Below, one piece after another: positions 45,101 through 54,728 of a stretch of DNA of 64,000 nucleotides (positions are counted from its first letter, which is position 1; each line of letters begins with the position of its first letter). The translations under genes were made by a program, and so were the position numbers. Source of the stretch: Pseudobdellovibrionaceae bacterium. GTDB lineage: Bacteria; Bdellovibrionota; Bdellovibrionia; Bdellovibrionales; Bdellovibrionaceae. The notes under the pieces were generated by a model. The model saw nothing but the letters and a program-made list of their open reading frames with translations, had not been told where the DNA came from and searched no databases. The stretch covers positions 1-64,000 of the forward strand of contig JABWCN010000008.1 of assembly GCA_013359135.1 (NCBI GenBank), written 5' to 3'.

Positions 45101-46780
45101 ATGAATAATAAATCGCCATTTTATAGAGAAATTTTAAGCGAATTAAAAAATAGATCATTTATTGGAGTTATTAATAATGTCCTTTTAAGTTTGTTGCTAC
45201 TGATTTCATTTCAATCTTTATATAAATTCAACTATACTTTTTTTAACCTAACTTATGCTATTGTTTTGTTTAGTTTGATAAGGTTAGTTCACGTTCATGC
45301 GTTTAATTTTATTAGCGATAGATTATGGCATGCAATTTTTAGTTTAATTAATGTTGTGACCGCGGTATCGTGGTCATTACTCTTGTATTATTCTTTAATA
45401 GAATATCACGTAGATTTTAGAATTGTTTCCTTGATTCATATTGTTTATGCAGGAGTGATTGCCTCTGCATCTTACAATCTTGGTCTTTCCTTCAGAGACT
45501 TTTTTTTATTTTCATTAATTATATTAATGGCACCAATTTTATTTTATAGTGTTAATTTTAAAGATTCATTTAATTCATTCTATATTTTAGCTATTCTTGT
45601 CATTTTTTTTATTTTTATTGCCTTACAAAGACGAGATTATTCAATTCAGTGGAGAAGAATTTTAACACAACAAAAAGAAATGGAAGTTTTGATTAATTCA
45701 TTTCCAGCTGGCATTACCTTAATTAAAAATAGAAAGTATATTTATGTAAATAATAAGGCTTTAAAAGTATCTGGTTTAGAAAAATCTTTATTTATAGGCA
45801 AACAGGTTGGGTTTTTAGATAATCACGATGAGTTTAATTTCTACTTTGAAAAGTTTTCTGAATCTGAAAGTGAAAACTCAACTCATGAAATTAATCTTCG
45901 AATTAATAATGAAAGTAGGCTGCATTTATTGATTCTGCAAAAAATGGCTGATGATAAGTCTCTTATTATTGCAATTACAATTGATATCCATGAGCAGAGA
46001 CAAAATGAAGTAGCACTTCAAGCAGCATCCAAAATGGCAGCGCTTGGGGAAATGTCTAGTGGTCTTGCACATGAAATTAACAATCCATTAGCTGTAATTT
46101 CTGGTCAGGCGGGGCAGTTAATGCGAATGATTGAAAATTTATGTGAAAGTAAAATAACAAATGAGGAAAGCTTGAACTTGTCTGGAGTATCGGTAAATAA
46201 AATATTAGATGGCTTACAGAGAATATATAAAACTTCATTTCGAATAGCTTCTATTATTAAGGGACTCAGGCAAATAGCTAGAAATGATGTTGCTGATTCT
46301 AGAGAGATAGTGAGTTTTAAGAATATACTCACGGATACTCTTAGTTTGTGTGAAACAAGGATGCAAAACAAAGGAATTTTATTTAAATTTAATTTAGAAA
46401 ATGAAGAAGTCTTAGTAGATTGTCACCAGGCGCAAATTGGGCAAGTTATACTCAACTTACTTAATAACTCTATAGATGCCATCGAAGGCATAAAAGAAAA
46501 GTGGATTCAAGTTAACGCAAAAGTTTTGGATCAGGAAAAAAAACTAAGAGTTGAAATAATAGACAGTGGTAAAGGTATACCTCTTGAAGTGGTAAGAAAA
46601 ATTATGAATCTATTTTTTACAACGAAACCTACAGGAAAAGGCACAGGTTTAGGTTTGAGTATTTCCAAATCTATTGTAGAGCAACACCAAGGGACTTTAT
46701 ATTATGAAAATAGGTCTCTTAATACAACCTTTGTTATTGAACTTCCCATAGCTTCTGAAGAGAATACTTTAATTAGCTAG
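45101..46780 (+). CDS. Membrane histidine kinase with PAS domain
   Basis: A sensor kinase of 559 residues. About six membrane helices span residues 20-185. A PAS-like domain follows (about 195-300, from INSFPAGITLIKNRKYIYVN). The HisKA domain has the phosphorylated His324 in LGEMSSGLAHEINNPLAVISG. The ATP-binding domain has the N box LNLLNNSIDAI, DSGKGIP and TGKGTGLGLSISKSIVEQH. All catalytic boxes are intact. There is no receiver domain and no response-regulator gene next to it, so its partner is unknown. The membrane domain may sense a signal directly. Confidence 0.92.
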   Translation: MNNKSPFYREILSELKNRSFIGVINNVLLSLLLLISFQSLYKFNYTFFNLTYAIVLFSLIRLVHVHAFNFISDRLWHAIFSLINVVTAVSWSLLLYYSLIEYHVDFRIVSLIHIVYAGVIASASYNLGLSFRDFFLFSLIILMAPILFYSVNFKDSFNSFYILAILVIFFIFIALQRRDYSIQWRRILTQQKEMEVLINSFPAGITLIKNRKYIYVNNKALKVSGLEKSLFIGKQVGFLDNHDEFNFYFEKFSESESENSTHEINLRINNESRLHLLILQKMADDKSLIIAITIDIHEQRQNEVALQAASKMAALGEMSSGLAHEINNPLAVISGQAGQLMRMIENLCESKITNEESLNLSGVSVNKILDGLQRIYKTSFRIASIIKGLRQIARNDVADSREIVSFKNILTDTLSLCETRMQNKGILFKFNLENEEVLVDCHQAQIGQVILNLLNNSIDAIEGIKEKWIQVNAKVLDQEKKLRVEIIDSGKGIPLEVVRKIMNLFFTTKPTGKGTGLGLSISKSIVEQHQGTLYYENRSLNTTFVIELPIASEENTLIS

Positions 46781-46799
46781 GCTAATAAGCAGGGCGTGT

Positions 46800-48497
46800 C
46801 TATTTTTTTTTATCTTTATCATTAACAATTTGTTTACTTGAAAATTCATTTATCAAAAACACTGCAACTGAATTACCACCAACTGATTTTTTTCCTTGGG
46901 ACGTTACCCACAAATATTCACCGTTAGGGCTGATTCCAAGACCAACCGGATAAGAATCAACTGGAATTCTACCAATAACCTTGAGGGTATTAGTTTCTAG
47001 AAAAATAACTTCACTTCCGTTATTTGATGTTGTAAATAAATAATTCCACTTTGGATGAAGTTTAAAACTTCTTACACCAAGGCCCACAAAAGTTTTAACA
47101 ATTTCAATATTTTTTAAATCAACATCTTTTAGGAAAACCTCTGGTTCTTTTTTAGAATTAAGAAATGTAATTAGTTTTTCAAAAGGAATTTTAGCGATTG
47201 TGCCAGTGGCATTGCAACCAGTATAAAGAAAACTGCCTTGACTATCGAAATGAATATCTCTAGTTCCAGGTTGAATCGAAAAAACTGTCTTAAAAAATAG
47301 GAATTTGTCGTTTTCCTTTTTAAAAATAGTAATTCCTCCACCTTTCATTCTTGAAACCAATAAAAACTTATTATCTTTACTGAATGCAAGTCCTCTGACG
47401 CAAAGACCACAATCCTTATCTCTATCAGACTTTAGGTTTGTTAAAGGATGCTTTTTGTTAATTACTAAAAGTTGATGGTACTTGAATTTTTTGTAGTCTT
47501 TATCTCGGATATCATAGATTCCAACGGTGTTGTCCCCCCAATTAGAAATGGCTATGAACTGATTATCATGAGAGACTTCTACATATTTTGATATTGGTCC
47601 GGTAAACATTACTCTGATAATTTTTAAAGTTTTGGTATCCACAATGGCAACTGCCGATGAATCTTGTCCAAGATTATCGTAGTCTCTTCTGTAATAAGTA
47701 ATCCATAAATACTTTCCATCGTGTGAAAGAACACTTTCAACTGGTTTTCCAAGAAAATGCAAAGCCTGTTTGTGCTTGGGGGTGGGAAATAGATTTGATT
47801 TGCGATCAATAATAACTTTGCTATCTACACTTAGATTTTTTAAGGATCTAAAATCATGTTTGATAATATCTATTTTTTGGCTACCATCTTTATTAAAGAC
47901 AATGGTTTTAAATCCCTCTAATGAGTGAATATAAGTTTGCTCTCCTGATTTACTAAATTGCACTGACTTTGGTGAGAAAATATCTTCATCATAGTGATCT
48001 AAACTAACTTCGGTTTTTTTATTGTAGGATTGCCACCTAGAAATAAGAGTTAATTGAATTGGAGAATCTTTTGGAAGACTTTGGCTAAAAAGTGGAGTTT
48101 CTTGTCTGAAAGTATTTACTTTTTTTCCTGAGTTAATGATTGTTAAATTTTCTTTTGCTGAATCAATATACAGTTTGACTCTGTCGTGGTCGGGATTTAA
48201 TGAAATTACCTTGGACCAGAGTTTAACAACTTCTTTCCAATCACTCAATTTCCAATAAGACCATCCTAATTCGTAGTAAGCATCAGCGCAGTTAGGTTCT
48301 TTGATTAAAGCTTTTTTATACTCTTCAATGGCCAAGAGGGTATTGTTATTGGCTTGTAGTTGCATTCCATCGGTTAATAAAGAATTAGCTTCATTTGTCG
48401 TACAGCTAGAAATACTGCTTTTTTCTTCACTTTTTAATAAAGTGCTTTGTGTAAATATGATTAAAAATAATATTAAAAAATTATTTGCAAAGATCAT
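46800..48497 (-). CDS. Exported TPR and beta-propeller protein
   Basis: A 565-residue protein with a signal peptide (LILFLIIFTQSTLLKSE). TPR repeats are seen at about 35-115 (TLLAIEEYKKALIKEPNCADAYYELGWSYWK, then VVKLWSKVISLNPDHDRVKLY). From about residue 190 it has propeller blades of the YVTN/WD-like type, for example HDNQFIAISNWGDNTVGIYDI, DKFLLVSRMKGGGITIF and PNGEYLWVTSQGK. No catalytic residue is apparent; such propellers are usually binding platforms. Its start overlaps the end of the upstream unknown gene by 17 bases. Confidence 0.85.
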   Translation of the reverse strand: MIFANNFLILFLIIFTQSTLLKSEEKSSISSCTTNEANSLLTDGMQLQANNNTLLAIEEYKKALIKEPNCADAYYELGWSYWKLSDWKEVVKLWSKVISLNPDHDRVKLYIDSAKENLTIINSGKKVNTFRQETPLFSQSLPKDSPIQLTLISRWQSYNKKTEVSLDHYDEDIFSPKSVQFSKSGEQTYIHSLEGFKTIVFNKDGSQKIDIIKHDFRSLKNLSVDSKVIIDRKSNLFPTPKHKQALHFLGKPVESVLSHDGKYLWITYYRRDYDNLGQDSSAVAIVDTKTLKIIRVMFTGPISKYVEVSHDNQFIAISNWGDNTVGIYDIRDKDYKKFKYHQLLVINKKHPLTNLKSDRDKDCGLCVRGLAFSKDNKFLLVSRMKGGGITIFKKENDKFLFFKTVFSIQPGTRDIHFDSQGSFLYTGCNATGTIAKIPFEKLITFLNSKKEPEVFLKDVDLKNIEIVKTFVGLGVRSFKLHPKWNYLFTTSNNGSEVIFLETNTLKVIGRIPVDSYPVGLGISPNGEYLWVTSQGKKSVGGNSVAVFLINEFSSKQIVNDKDKKK

Positions 48498-49182
48498 ATT
48501 TATATTTTTCTTTCCAGAGGTGAAGCCATTTTTTAGCCATTAATAAAGAATTATTTTCTATGTTTTTATCAATAGTATAAAAAATATCTTTTTGTTTGTT
48601 TTTACCATTAAAACAGAGGTCTTTGTTATTAACGTTTGATGGTGAGCGACAAGTATTAACTGAAAAGTAGTGAAAAAGTTTCTCTTTTTCTGATAGGAGA
48701 GAACAGTAATTAACTAGATCTTTTTTCCAATTCTCTTCAGTTTTTTTTGCTGAAGGAATTTTTTTTATTAAAGTCAAAGTCTTCTTTAATATATCATATA
48801 TTTGATTGGTTGTAAAATTAGCGATGTTTAAAGGCTCTTCAAAAAAAATGATTTTCTTGTTTAATTCAAGCATGTATGTGAATAAAAAATTCTTACTTTG
48901 GTTGCAATATTTTTTTTGAAAATTAATCGTGTCATTTATCTTGTTATTCAAAGAAATTATCGCATCTCTTGAAATGAAATATTTGACTTCATTACTTTGA
49001 CTATTGATAAAGTCGATATTTTTTTTAATTTTTAAGAGCTGTAAATTTTCAATGATTTCACATTTTGAGATTGTAGGGTATATAATGACTAAGTTTCTCA
49101 TCAATAAAAAAGTAAATATCAAAACACTAATTAAAATTAGAGTATAAAGAAAAATAGTCGCAAATCTCTTTCTAGAAAGCAT
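48481..49182 (-). CDS. Membrane-anchored protein, unknown
   Basis: A 233-residue protein with an N-terminal helix (ATIFLYTLILISVLIFTFLL) and a helical extracytoplasmic part. Many lysines, asparagines and several cysteines (SKCEII, KKYCNQS, NYCSLL, NTCRSP, DLCFNG, DLCK) are scattered through it, so disulphides are likely. No family recognised. It overlaps the propeller gene by 17 bases, and the two probably act together in the envelope. It lies divergent from a PAS histidine kinase across a 157-base intergenic region. Confidence 0.72.
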   Translation of the reverse strand: MLSRKRFATIFLYTLILISVLIFTFLLMRNLVIIYPTISKCEIIENLQLLKIKKNIDFINSQSNEVKYFISRDAIISLNNKINDTINFQKKYCNQSKNFLFTYMLELNKKIIFFEEPLNIANFTTNQIYDILKKTLTLIKKIPSAKKTEENWKKDLVNYCSLLSEKEKLFHYFSVNTCRSPSNVNNKDLCFNGKNKQKDIFYTIDKNIENNSLLMAKKWLHLWKEKYKYDLCK

Positions 49183-49339
49183 AACTAAATTTCGACATTT
49201 AATTGGTTTACTGAAGAATTAGTACTGATTTTAGATATTATTTGATTAGTCTAAGGTCTATATAGCCAATGAGAACAAAGTATGAGTTGTATAATTCCTA
49301 GACTGTTCTTATGTAAAACAAAAACCGATAGTTCTGTGT

Positions 49340-50845
49340 ATGAGTGTTAAGATTATTGAAGTTAAATCATTAATAGATTTATTATCTTTACCCGTCATTA
49401 TTTTTGATTTAAAGACTGAGGTCTTAATTCATGTAAATGCGGCTGCTGCTGAACTTTTTGGATATGATGAAATAGCCATGACAGAGTTCACTTTAACAAA
49501 AATTTTTGCTTCTCAAAATCGAAAAAATATTGAAGCTCTTAGAGAGATTTGTTTTTTACATAGTGATGGATTTAAAATTAAAGAAAGTGATCTTTATATA
49601 AGAAGAAAAACTGGAAGACGATGTCCTGTCGAAGTGTCTTGCTCTGTTTTTACAGATGAAAACAATAAGTATGGTCTATTGAATATTATAGATCTAACAG
49701 AACTATATTCGAAACAATTGGAAAAAGAGAACTTACTTCAGGATAATATTCGAATTTCTAAATTAGCTGACTTATCTCGACTGGCTACGGGAATGGCTCA
49801 CGAACTTAATAATCCGCTTGCTATTATCTCTGGATATTCTGAGCACATTGTAGACCAAATAGAAAAAGGTGTCACCGAGAAGGAAGTCTTTATTAAAAGT
49901 ATTAAGCCAATCAAAGCAAATATTGTGCGGATGAATAATATTATATCAAAATTGATGAAGATGTTCAGATCTGAAGAGATTAAATTTACAGATGTTAACG
50001 TTAGGAGTTTGATTAATATTGCACTAAATACAATTAAAAGTCAGATTGAAAATACAAACATCATTATAAATTTAGATGTGCAGGAGTTTCATGTCAGTTG
50101 TGATTTACTCTATACTGAGCAAGTTATCATAAATATACTTAATAATGCTATTACTGCAGTAAGTAAATATTCTGATCTTCGTATGATTAATATTACAACA
50201 ACGGAAACATTGTCTGATATTTGTATCTCAATAAATAATAACGGCGATCCTATCTCAGAAGAGATTAAAGATAAAATTTTTTCGCCTTTTTTTACTACAA
50301 AGCAGGTTGGTGCTGGTGTGGGGCTTGGTTTATATTTAGCACAGAATATCATGCGTATTCATGAAGGAAAAATTACTTTCGAAACTAATCCAAAACTTGG
50401 AACTACATTTAATTTATATTTTCCTAAGCGAAGTTCTGTTTTGGGTAACCTAATTAAAGAAAAGAAGTCGATTTTGCTTGTTAGTGAGGACATTAATTTT
50501 GTTAAAAAATTCCATGATTCTTTTTTTCCTCTAGGGTTTAAGGTTGTTGAGGCTCGAGATATCAGTGAAGCTAGCTCCTTATTGCATGTTAATAAATTTG
50601 ACTCTATTGTTTGTGACTTTGCGTTTGATAAGAGCAGCAGTGAAAACTATATAAAAATTATAAATGAAAATTATTCTACTCCAGTTGTTATCTTATCCAA
50701 AGATGTGCATAATAAAGATTTAAAAACTATTGAAAGATTAAAGAATGTATACTTATTTTCAAATGAATTAATTGAGGAAGAAGTTAAAGATATTTCTTTA
50801 GTTATAGATCAATACCAATCAATTAAAGACCTAAAAGCTGCTTAA
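49340..50845 (+). CDS. PAS histidine kinase with a degenerate receiver domain
   Basis: A cytoplasmic sensor kinase of 501 residues without membrane helices. A PAS domain (about 10-125) is followed by HisKA with His154 in LATGMAHELNNPLAIISGYS, and an ATPase domain with NILNNAITAV, the FSPFFTTKQVGAGVGLG region and TTFNLYFPK. The C-terminal 130 residues fold like a receiver: the phosphate-accepting aspartate is probably in SIVCDFAF, preceded by the acidic VSEDIN, but the conserved lysine is missing (VYLFSNEL). It may receive phosphate poorly or act as a docking domain. PAS suggests a soluble or redox signal. Confidence 0.88.
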   Translation: MSVKIIEVKSLIDLLSLPVIIFDLKTEVLIHVNAAAAELFGYDEIAMTEFTLTKIFASQNRKNIEALREICFLHSDGFKIKESDLYIRRKTGRRCPVEVSCSVFTDENNKYGLLNIIDLTELYSKQLEKENLLQDNIRISKLADLSRLATGMAHELNNPLAIISGYSEHIVDQIEKGVTEKEVFIKSIKPIKANIVRMNNIISKLMKMFRSEEIKFTDVNVRSLINIALNTIKSQIENTNIIINLDVQEFHVSCDLLYTEQVIINILNNAITAVSKYSDLRMINITTTETLSDICISINNNGDPISEEIKDKIFSPFFTTKQVGAGVGLGLYLAQNIMRIHEGKITFETNPKLGTTFNLYFPKRSSVLGNLIKEKKSILLVSEDINFVKKFHDSFFPLGFKVVEARDISEASSLLHVNKFDSIVCDFAFDKSSSENYIKIINENYSTPVVILSKDVHNKDLKTIERLKNVYLFSNELIEEEVKDISLVIDQYQSIKDLKAA

Positions 50846-50931
50846 TTTGTAAACTTAAAATTTGTGCAAATTGTTTCCTTAGAAAGATAGACTTTTCTTT
50901 GTTATCACTTTTATATTTTTAGTAAAATAAA

Positions 50932-50962
50932 AAACAGGGTTAACCATAGGGTAACCCTGTTT
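50932..50962 (-). terminator. Terminator of the clpP-clpX unit
   Basis: AAACAGGGTTA (50932-50942) pairs perfectly with TAACCCTGTTT (50952-50962). The inner bases add a CC/GG pairing after one mismatch. Read on the minus strand the stem is followed by TTTATTTTACT. It is 26 bases past the clpX stop. Confidence 0.85.
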
Positions 50963-50987
50963 CATAAATCAATTTATTGGACAGCTA

Positions 50988-52286
50988 TTAGGCACTTTCT
51001 GCAGGACCTGATGAGTTATTCGATTTGCTATTCTTGATTTCTTCCTCTGACTTGAAAACTAAAAGAGGCTGAGATCTCATGTTAATAACATTATCATCAA
51101 TTAGAACTTCTTTAACATTTTCTTTTGAGGGCACATCGAACATAATATCTAACATAGAAGTTTCTAGGACTGCTCTTAAGCCCCTAGCACCTGTTCTTCT
51201 TTTTATAGCAGTTTGGGCTATCGCTTTTAAAGCTGTTTCTGTGAATTTCAGATCAATACCTTCATAGTTAAACAATTTCTGATATTGTTTGGTGATGGCA
51301 TTTTTTGGTCTGACCAAAATGTCTATCAAAGCAGATTCGTTCAAAGGATCTAGAACAGCCATGACTGGAAGACGACCAATAAACTCAGGAATGATTCCAA
51401 ATTTAACTAAATCATCGGGCTCTACACTTTGTAGAATATTTTCTCCAGTATCTTTTTCTTGATCGGTTCTTATATCTGCTGCAATACCCATAGTTTTGTT
51501 TGTAGTTCTATTCTCAATAATCTTGTCAAGACCAACAAAAGCTCCCCCGCAAATAAACAATATATTTGAGGTATCAATTTGAATAAATTCTTGTTGTGGA
51601 TGTTTTCTGCCACCTTTAGGAGGAAGATTAGCTACAGTACCTTCAAGAATTTTTAAAAGAGCCTGCTGAACTCCTTCTCCACTGACATCTCTAGTGATAG
51701 AAGGATTTTCAGATTTTCTAGAAATTTTATCAATTTCATCGATATAGATCACACCTTTCTGACATTTTTCAACATCATAATCAGCTGCTTGAAGAAGATT
51801 GAGAACAACGTTTTCCACATCTTCGCCCACATATCCGGCCTCGGTCAGAGTTGTGGCATCTGCCATAGCAAAAGGAACGTTTAGAATTTTTGCAATGGTT
51901 TGAGCTAGCAAAGTTTTACCAGAACCAGTTGGTCCTATGAGTAAAATATTTGATTTTTGTAATTCAACATCAGAGTTTTTCTTGCCTGAGGAAATATTAT
52001 TTATCCTTTTGTAGTGATTATGAACAGCCACAGCTAATGACTTTTTAGCTTGGGTTTGGCCAATCACATACTCATCAAGGTGTAATTTAATATCTAATGG
52101 CTTTGGAACTTTGAAAGTGCCTTTTACCGACGTTTCTCGTTCTTTTTCCTCGTCAATGATGTCGTTGCAAAGATCAATACATTCGTCACAGATATAAACT
52201 CCTGGACCAGCGATCAATTTTTTAACTTCTTTTTGGCCTTTGCCACAAAAGCTACAGCGTAAATTATTTTGTGCGGGTGTAGACAT
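50988..52286 (-). CDS. clpX: ATP-dependent Clp protease ATPase subunit ClpX
   Basis: ClpX unfolds tagged or damaged proteins and feeds them to ClpP. The N-terminal zinc finger CSFC...CDEC (Cys11, Cys14, Cys33, Cys36) recognises substrates. Then come Walker [13 protein letters not shown], Walker [11 protein letters not shown] and the pore-loop region [18 protein letters not shown]. The sensor-2 motif [13 protein letters not shown] and the C-terminal IMFDVPS are standard, and the ClpP-binding loop is in the IGF-like [14 protein letters not shown] segment. Start 52286 is used because AAGGA precedes it; a TTG at 52292 is less likely. Runs after clpP. Confidence 0.96.
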   Translation of the reverse strand: MSTPAQNNLRCSFCGKGQKEVKKLIAGPGVYICDECIDLCNDIIDEEKERETSVKGTFKVPKPLDIKLHLDEYVIGQTQAKKSLAVAVHNHYKRINNISSGKKNSDVELQKSNILLIGPTGSGKTLLAQTIAKILNVPFAMADATTLTEAGYVGEDVENVVLNLLQAADYDVEKCQKGVIYIDEIDKISRKSENPSITRDVSGEGVQQALLKILEGTVANLPPKGGRKHPQQEFIQIDTSNILFICGGAFVGLDKIIENRTTNKTMGIAADIRTDQEKDTGENILQSVEPDDLVKFGIIPEFIGRLPVMAVLDPLNESALIDILVRPKNAITKQYQKLFNYEGIDLKFTETALKAIAQTAIKRRTGARGLRAVLETSMLDIMFDVPSKENVKEVLIDDNVINMRSQPLLVFKSEEEIKNSKSNNSSGPAESA

Positions 52287-52292
52287 CTTCAA

Positions 52293-52904
52293 TTATCCTT
52301 TTTTAAGGCTTGTTTTTCTTGTTTCAACAATGTGATCAATGATTCCAAATTCTTTGGCATCTGTAGGGCTCATAAAGTTATCCCTTTCCATAGCACTAAA
52401 TAATTTGTCATAAGCTTGACCCGTATGCTTTTCGTAAATTCTCGTTAACTTTTCTTTAGTTTTCACAAGCTCTCTGGCGTGTATTTCAATATCTGTAACT
52501 TGACCGCCAATTCCGCCACCACCCAGATGTGGTTGGTGGATCATGATACGTGTATTGGGAAGAGAGTAACGTTTCCCTGCTGTTCCACCAGCCAACAAAA
52601 GTGAACCCATGCTAGCTGCCATTCCCATGCAGTAGGTAGCTATGTCACATTTTACAAATTGCATAAAATCATAAATAGCCATACCTGCTGAAACACTTCC
52701 ACCAGGAGAATTAATGTAAAGGTGAATATCTTTTTCGGGGTTATCTACCTCAAGAAACAACATTTGTGCAATTAAAGAGTTTGCAACTTCATCAGTCACG
52801 GCACTCCCTAGCATAATGATGCGGTCCTTGAGTAGGCGAGAATAAATGTCATAAGATCTTTCGCCTTTAGAGGTTTGTTCAATTACATAAGGTATTAAAG
52901 CCAC
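52293..52904 (-). CDS. clpP: ATP-dependent Clp protease proteolytic subunit ClpP
   Basis: ClpP is the barrel-shaped serine protease partnered with ClpX. The catalytic triad is Ser98 in GMAASMGS, His123 in [11 protein letters not shown] and Asp175 in [32 protein letters not shown] is the classic N-terminus. I place the start at GTG 52904, because AGGAG is seven bases upstream and [11 protein letters not shown] aligns with other ClpP proteins; an ATG at 52934 adds ten unsupported residues. 203 residues is the normal length. clpX follows, and the pair is a single transcription unit. Confidence 0.95.
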   Translation of the reverse strand: MALIPYVIEQTSKGERSYDIYSRLLKDRIIMLGSAVTDEVANSLIAQMLFLEVDNPEKDIHLYINSPGGSVSAGMAIYDFMQFVKCDIATYCMGMAASMGSLLLAGGTAGKRYSLPNTRIMIHQPHLGGGGIGGQVTDIEIHARELVKTKEKLTRIYEKHTGQAYDKLFSAMERDNFMSPTDAKEFGIIDHIVETRKTSLKKG

Positions 52905-53085
52905 TTCCGTACTCCTGGTTCTGAAGATTAACATGGTTTTTCTTCTATGCTATCATCTTCGTGGTTATTTGAGAAACATATCGGTTACATCTTACTATAC
53001 TTTATTTAAAAAGACCTTGAAGAATCAAATATCTGTGATAGACCTTTACAATTAACATAAGTAGCTAATAACTCACGGAGTCAGT

Positions 53086-54636
53086 ATGATTATAAACCTT
53101 TTGTCTCAGGACTTAAAAACAGTCACAAAAAACCAAAAAGATGGAATTTATGTTACATTTTCTTTTTCCGGTGAGGATAAAGAAAAAACAACTAACATTG
53201 TAAATAAAGAGCTGCATGGAAGACTTGAAAAGTCATTGAGTTCTAAGTTGATTACAGGAAAGACTTATGAGACTGCAATTTATCGTGAGTTTAACTTTTC
53301 TCTTTTTTCTCATGTGGTTGTTATTGGTTTAGGGAAAAAGAGTGAGTTTAGTCACGAAGTTTTTCGTCAAGCTTTGTCTTGTGTTTATGATGCGAGCAAG
53401 TCTTTAAAAGCTGAGGATGTTTTTGTAGATTTAAATGATTTGCATTTAAAAAAACATGCTCCTGAGTTTGTTAAAGCTGCTGTTGAAGGCCTTGAATTGA
53501 CCTCCTATGATTTTACAGAGTTAAAGTCAAAAAAAGCAAAACCTGGATCAATAAAATCAGCAAAAAAAGTAACTTCAGAAGAAGATCAAGAACTACAAAT
53601 TCATTTATTATTAAATGAAGCTAAAAGTAATGAAGTGAAGTTGGCTTTTGAGGAAGGATTGATTTTAGCTCAAGCAGTTAATTTTTCTAAATATTTAGGT
53701 GATATGCCAGGTAATTTGATGACACCTACAATTTTGGCAGAAAAAACTCTAGAGGCTATTAAGGGAACAAAAATTAAAGCCACAGTTTGGGATAAGGCAA
53801 GAATTGCAAAGGAAAAAATGGGTGGCTTGCTTGGTGTTTCTATGGGCTCAACACAAGAACCTAGATTTATTATCTTGGAATATACAGGAGCAGCTAAGTC
53901 TCAGAAACCTATTGTATATGTAGGTAAAGGATTAACCTTTGATTCTGGTGGTATTTCTATTAAACCTTCTGCAGGCATGGAAGAAATGAAGTATGACATG
54001 TGTGGTGGAGCTAACGTTATTGGAACTATCATTGCGATCGCTAAAATGAAGCTAAAGGTGAACGCTATAGCCTTGATTCCCTCAACTGAAAATATGCCAG
54101 GTCCAAGCGCTACTAAGCCAGGCGATGTGCATACTAGCCGTAATGGAAAAACTTTTGAAATCAACAATACAGATGCTGAAGGAAGATTAATTTTAAGTGA
54201 TGCTTTAGTTTATGCTTCAGAGCAAAAACCAGAATTAATAATAGATGCGGCAACTTTAACTGGTGCCATGGTGGTTGCTCTTGGAAATATTCATACAGGT
54301 TATTTCACAAGAAATAAAAACTTGAAAGCTCAAATCGAAAAAGCTGCGGAAGCTTCTGGTGAGTGGGTATGGAACATGCCTCTATGTGATTATCATGTGC
54401 AAGATATGAAGGGAACATTTGCCGACCTTTCGAATATGTCATCTGGTAAAGGGGCAGGATCAGCAACGGCTGCGGCTTTTCTAGAGCAATTTGTTGACGA
54501 AGGAATTCCTTGGGCACATTTTGATATTGCAGGAACAGGATGGGCTGCTGGTAATAGATTAAAATACTGTACGAAAAAAGGAGCAACAGGAGCTATGGTT
54601 AGGACTTTTGTAGAGCTCGCAAAAAGCTATCAATAA
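53086..54636 (+). CDS. pepA: Leucyl aminopeptidase (M17), PepA
   Basis: A cytoplasmic dinuclear-metal aminopeptidase that removes N-terminal residues from peptides. In the catalytic C-domain are the metal-binding and catalytic blocks KGLTFDSGGISIKPSAGMEEMKYDMCGGA and NTDAEGRLILSDAL, plus IIDAATLTGAMVVALG. The N-terminal domain (residues 1-165) is more variable. At 516 residues it has typical length. PepA proteins in some bacteria also bind DNA, but nothing here tests that. A CGGAG ribosome site precedes the ATG; a strong hairpin terminator follows. Confidence 0.95.
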   Translation: MIINLLSQDLKTVTKNQKDGIYVTFSFSGEDKEKTTNIVNKELHGRLEKSLSSKLITGKTYETAIYREFNFSLFSHVVVIGLGKKSEFSHEVFRQALSCVYDASKSLKAEDVFVDLNDLHLKKHAPEFVKAAVEGLELTSYDFTELKSKKAKPGSIKSAKKVTSEEDQELQIHLLLNEAKSNEVKLAFEEGLILAQAVNFSKYLGDMPGNLMTPTILAEKTLEAIKGTKIKATVWDKARIAKEKMGGLLGVSMGSTQEPRFIILEYTGAAKSQKPIVYVGKGLTFDSGGISIKPSAGMEEMKYDMCGGANVIGTIIAIAKMKLKVNAIALIPSTENMPGPSATKPGDVHTSRNGKTFEINNTDAEGRLILSDALVYASEQKPELIIDAATLTGAMVVALGNIHTGYFTRNKNLKAQIEKAAEASGEWVWNMPLCDYHVQDMKGTFADLSNMSSGKGAGSATAAAFLEQFVDEGIPWAHFDIAGTGWAAGNRLKYCTKKGATGAMVRTFVELAKSYQ

Positions 54637-54660
54637 AATTGACCTAAAGATTAAAAAATG

Positions 54661-54709
54661 AAAATGCCGGTAAAGTGCTGATGATATTACTTTACCGGCA
54701 TTTTTTTTT
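54661..54709 (+). terminator. Strong terminator after pepA
   Basis: A perfect 16-bp stem (54661-54676 with 54689-54704; core ATGCCGGTAAAGT) with a 12-base loop. It continues into a run of T to 54709. It separates pepA from the ABC exporter genes that start 20 bases later. Confidence 0.92.
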
Positions 54710-54728
54710 GTAACATGATTGAATTTCC

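Noticed and set aside
52905-52934. ATG start of clpP at 52934
   Set aside because: The GTG at 52904 has AGGAG at proper spacing and matches the ClpP N-terminus.
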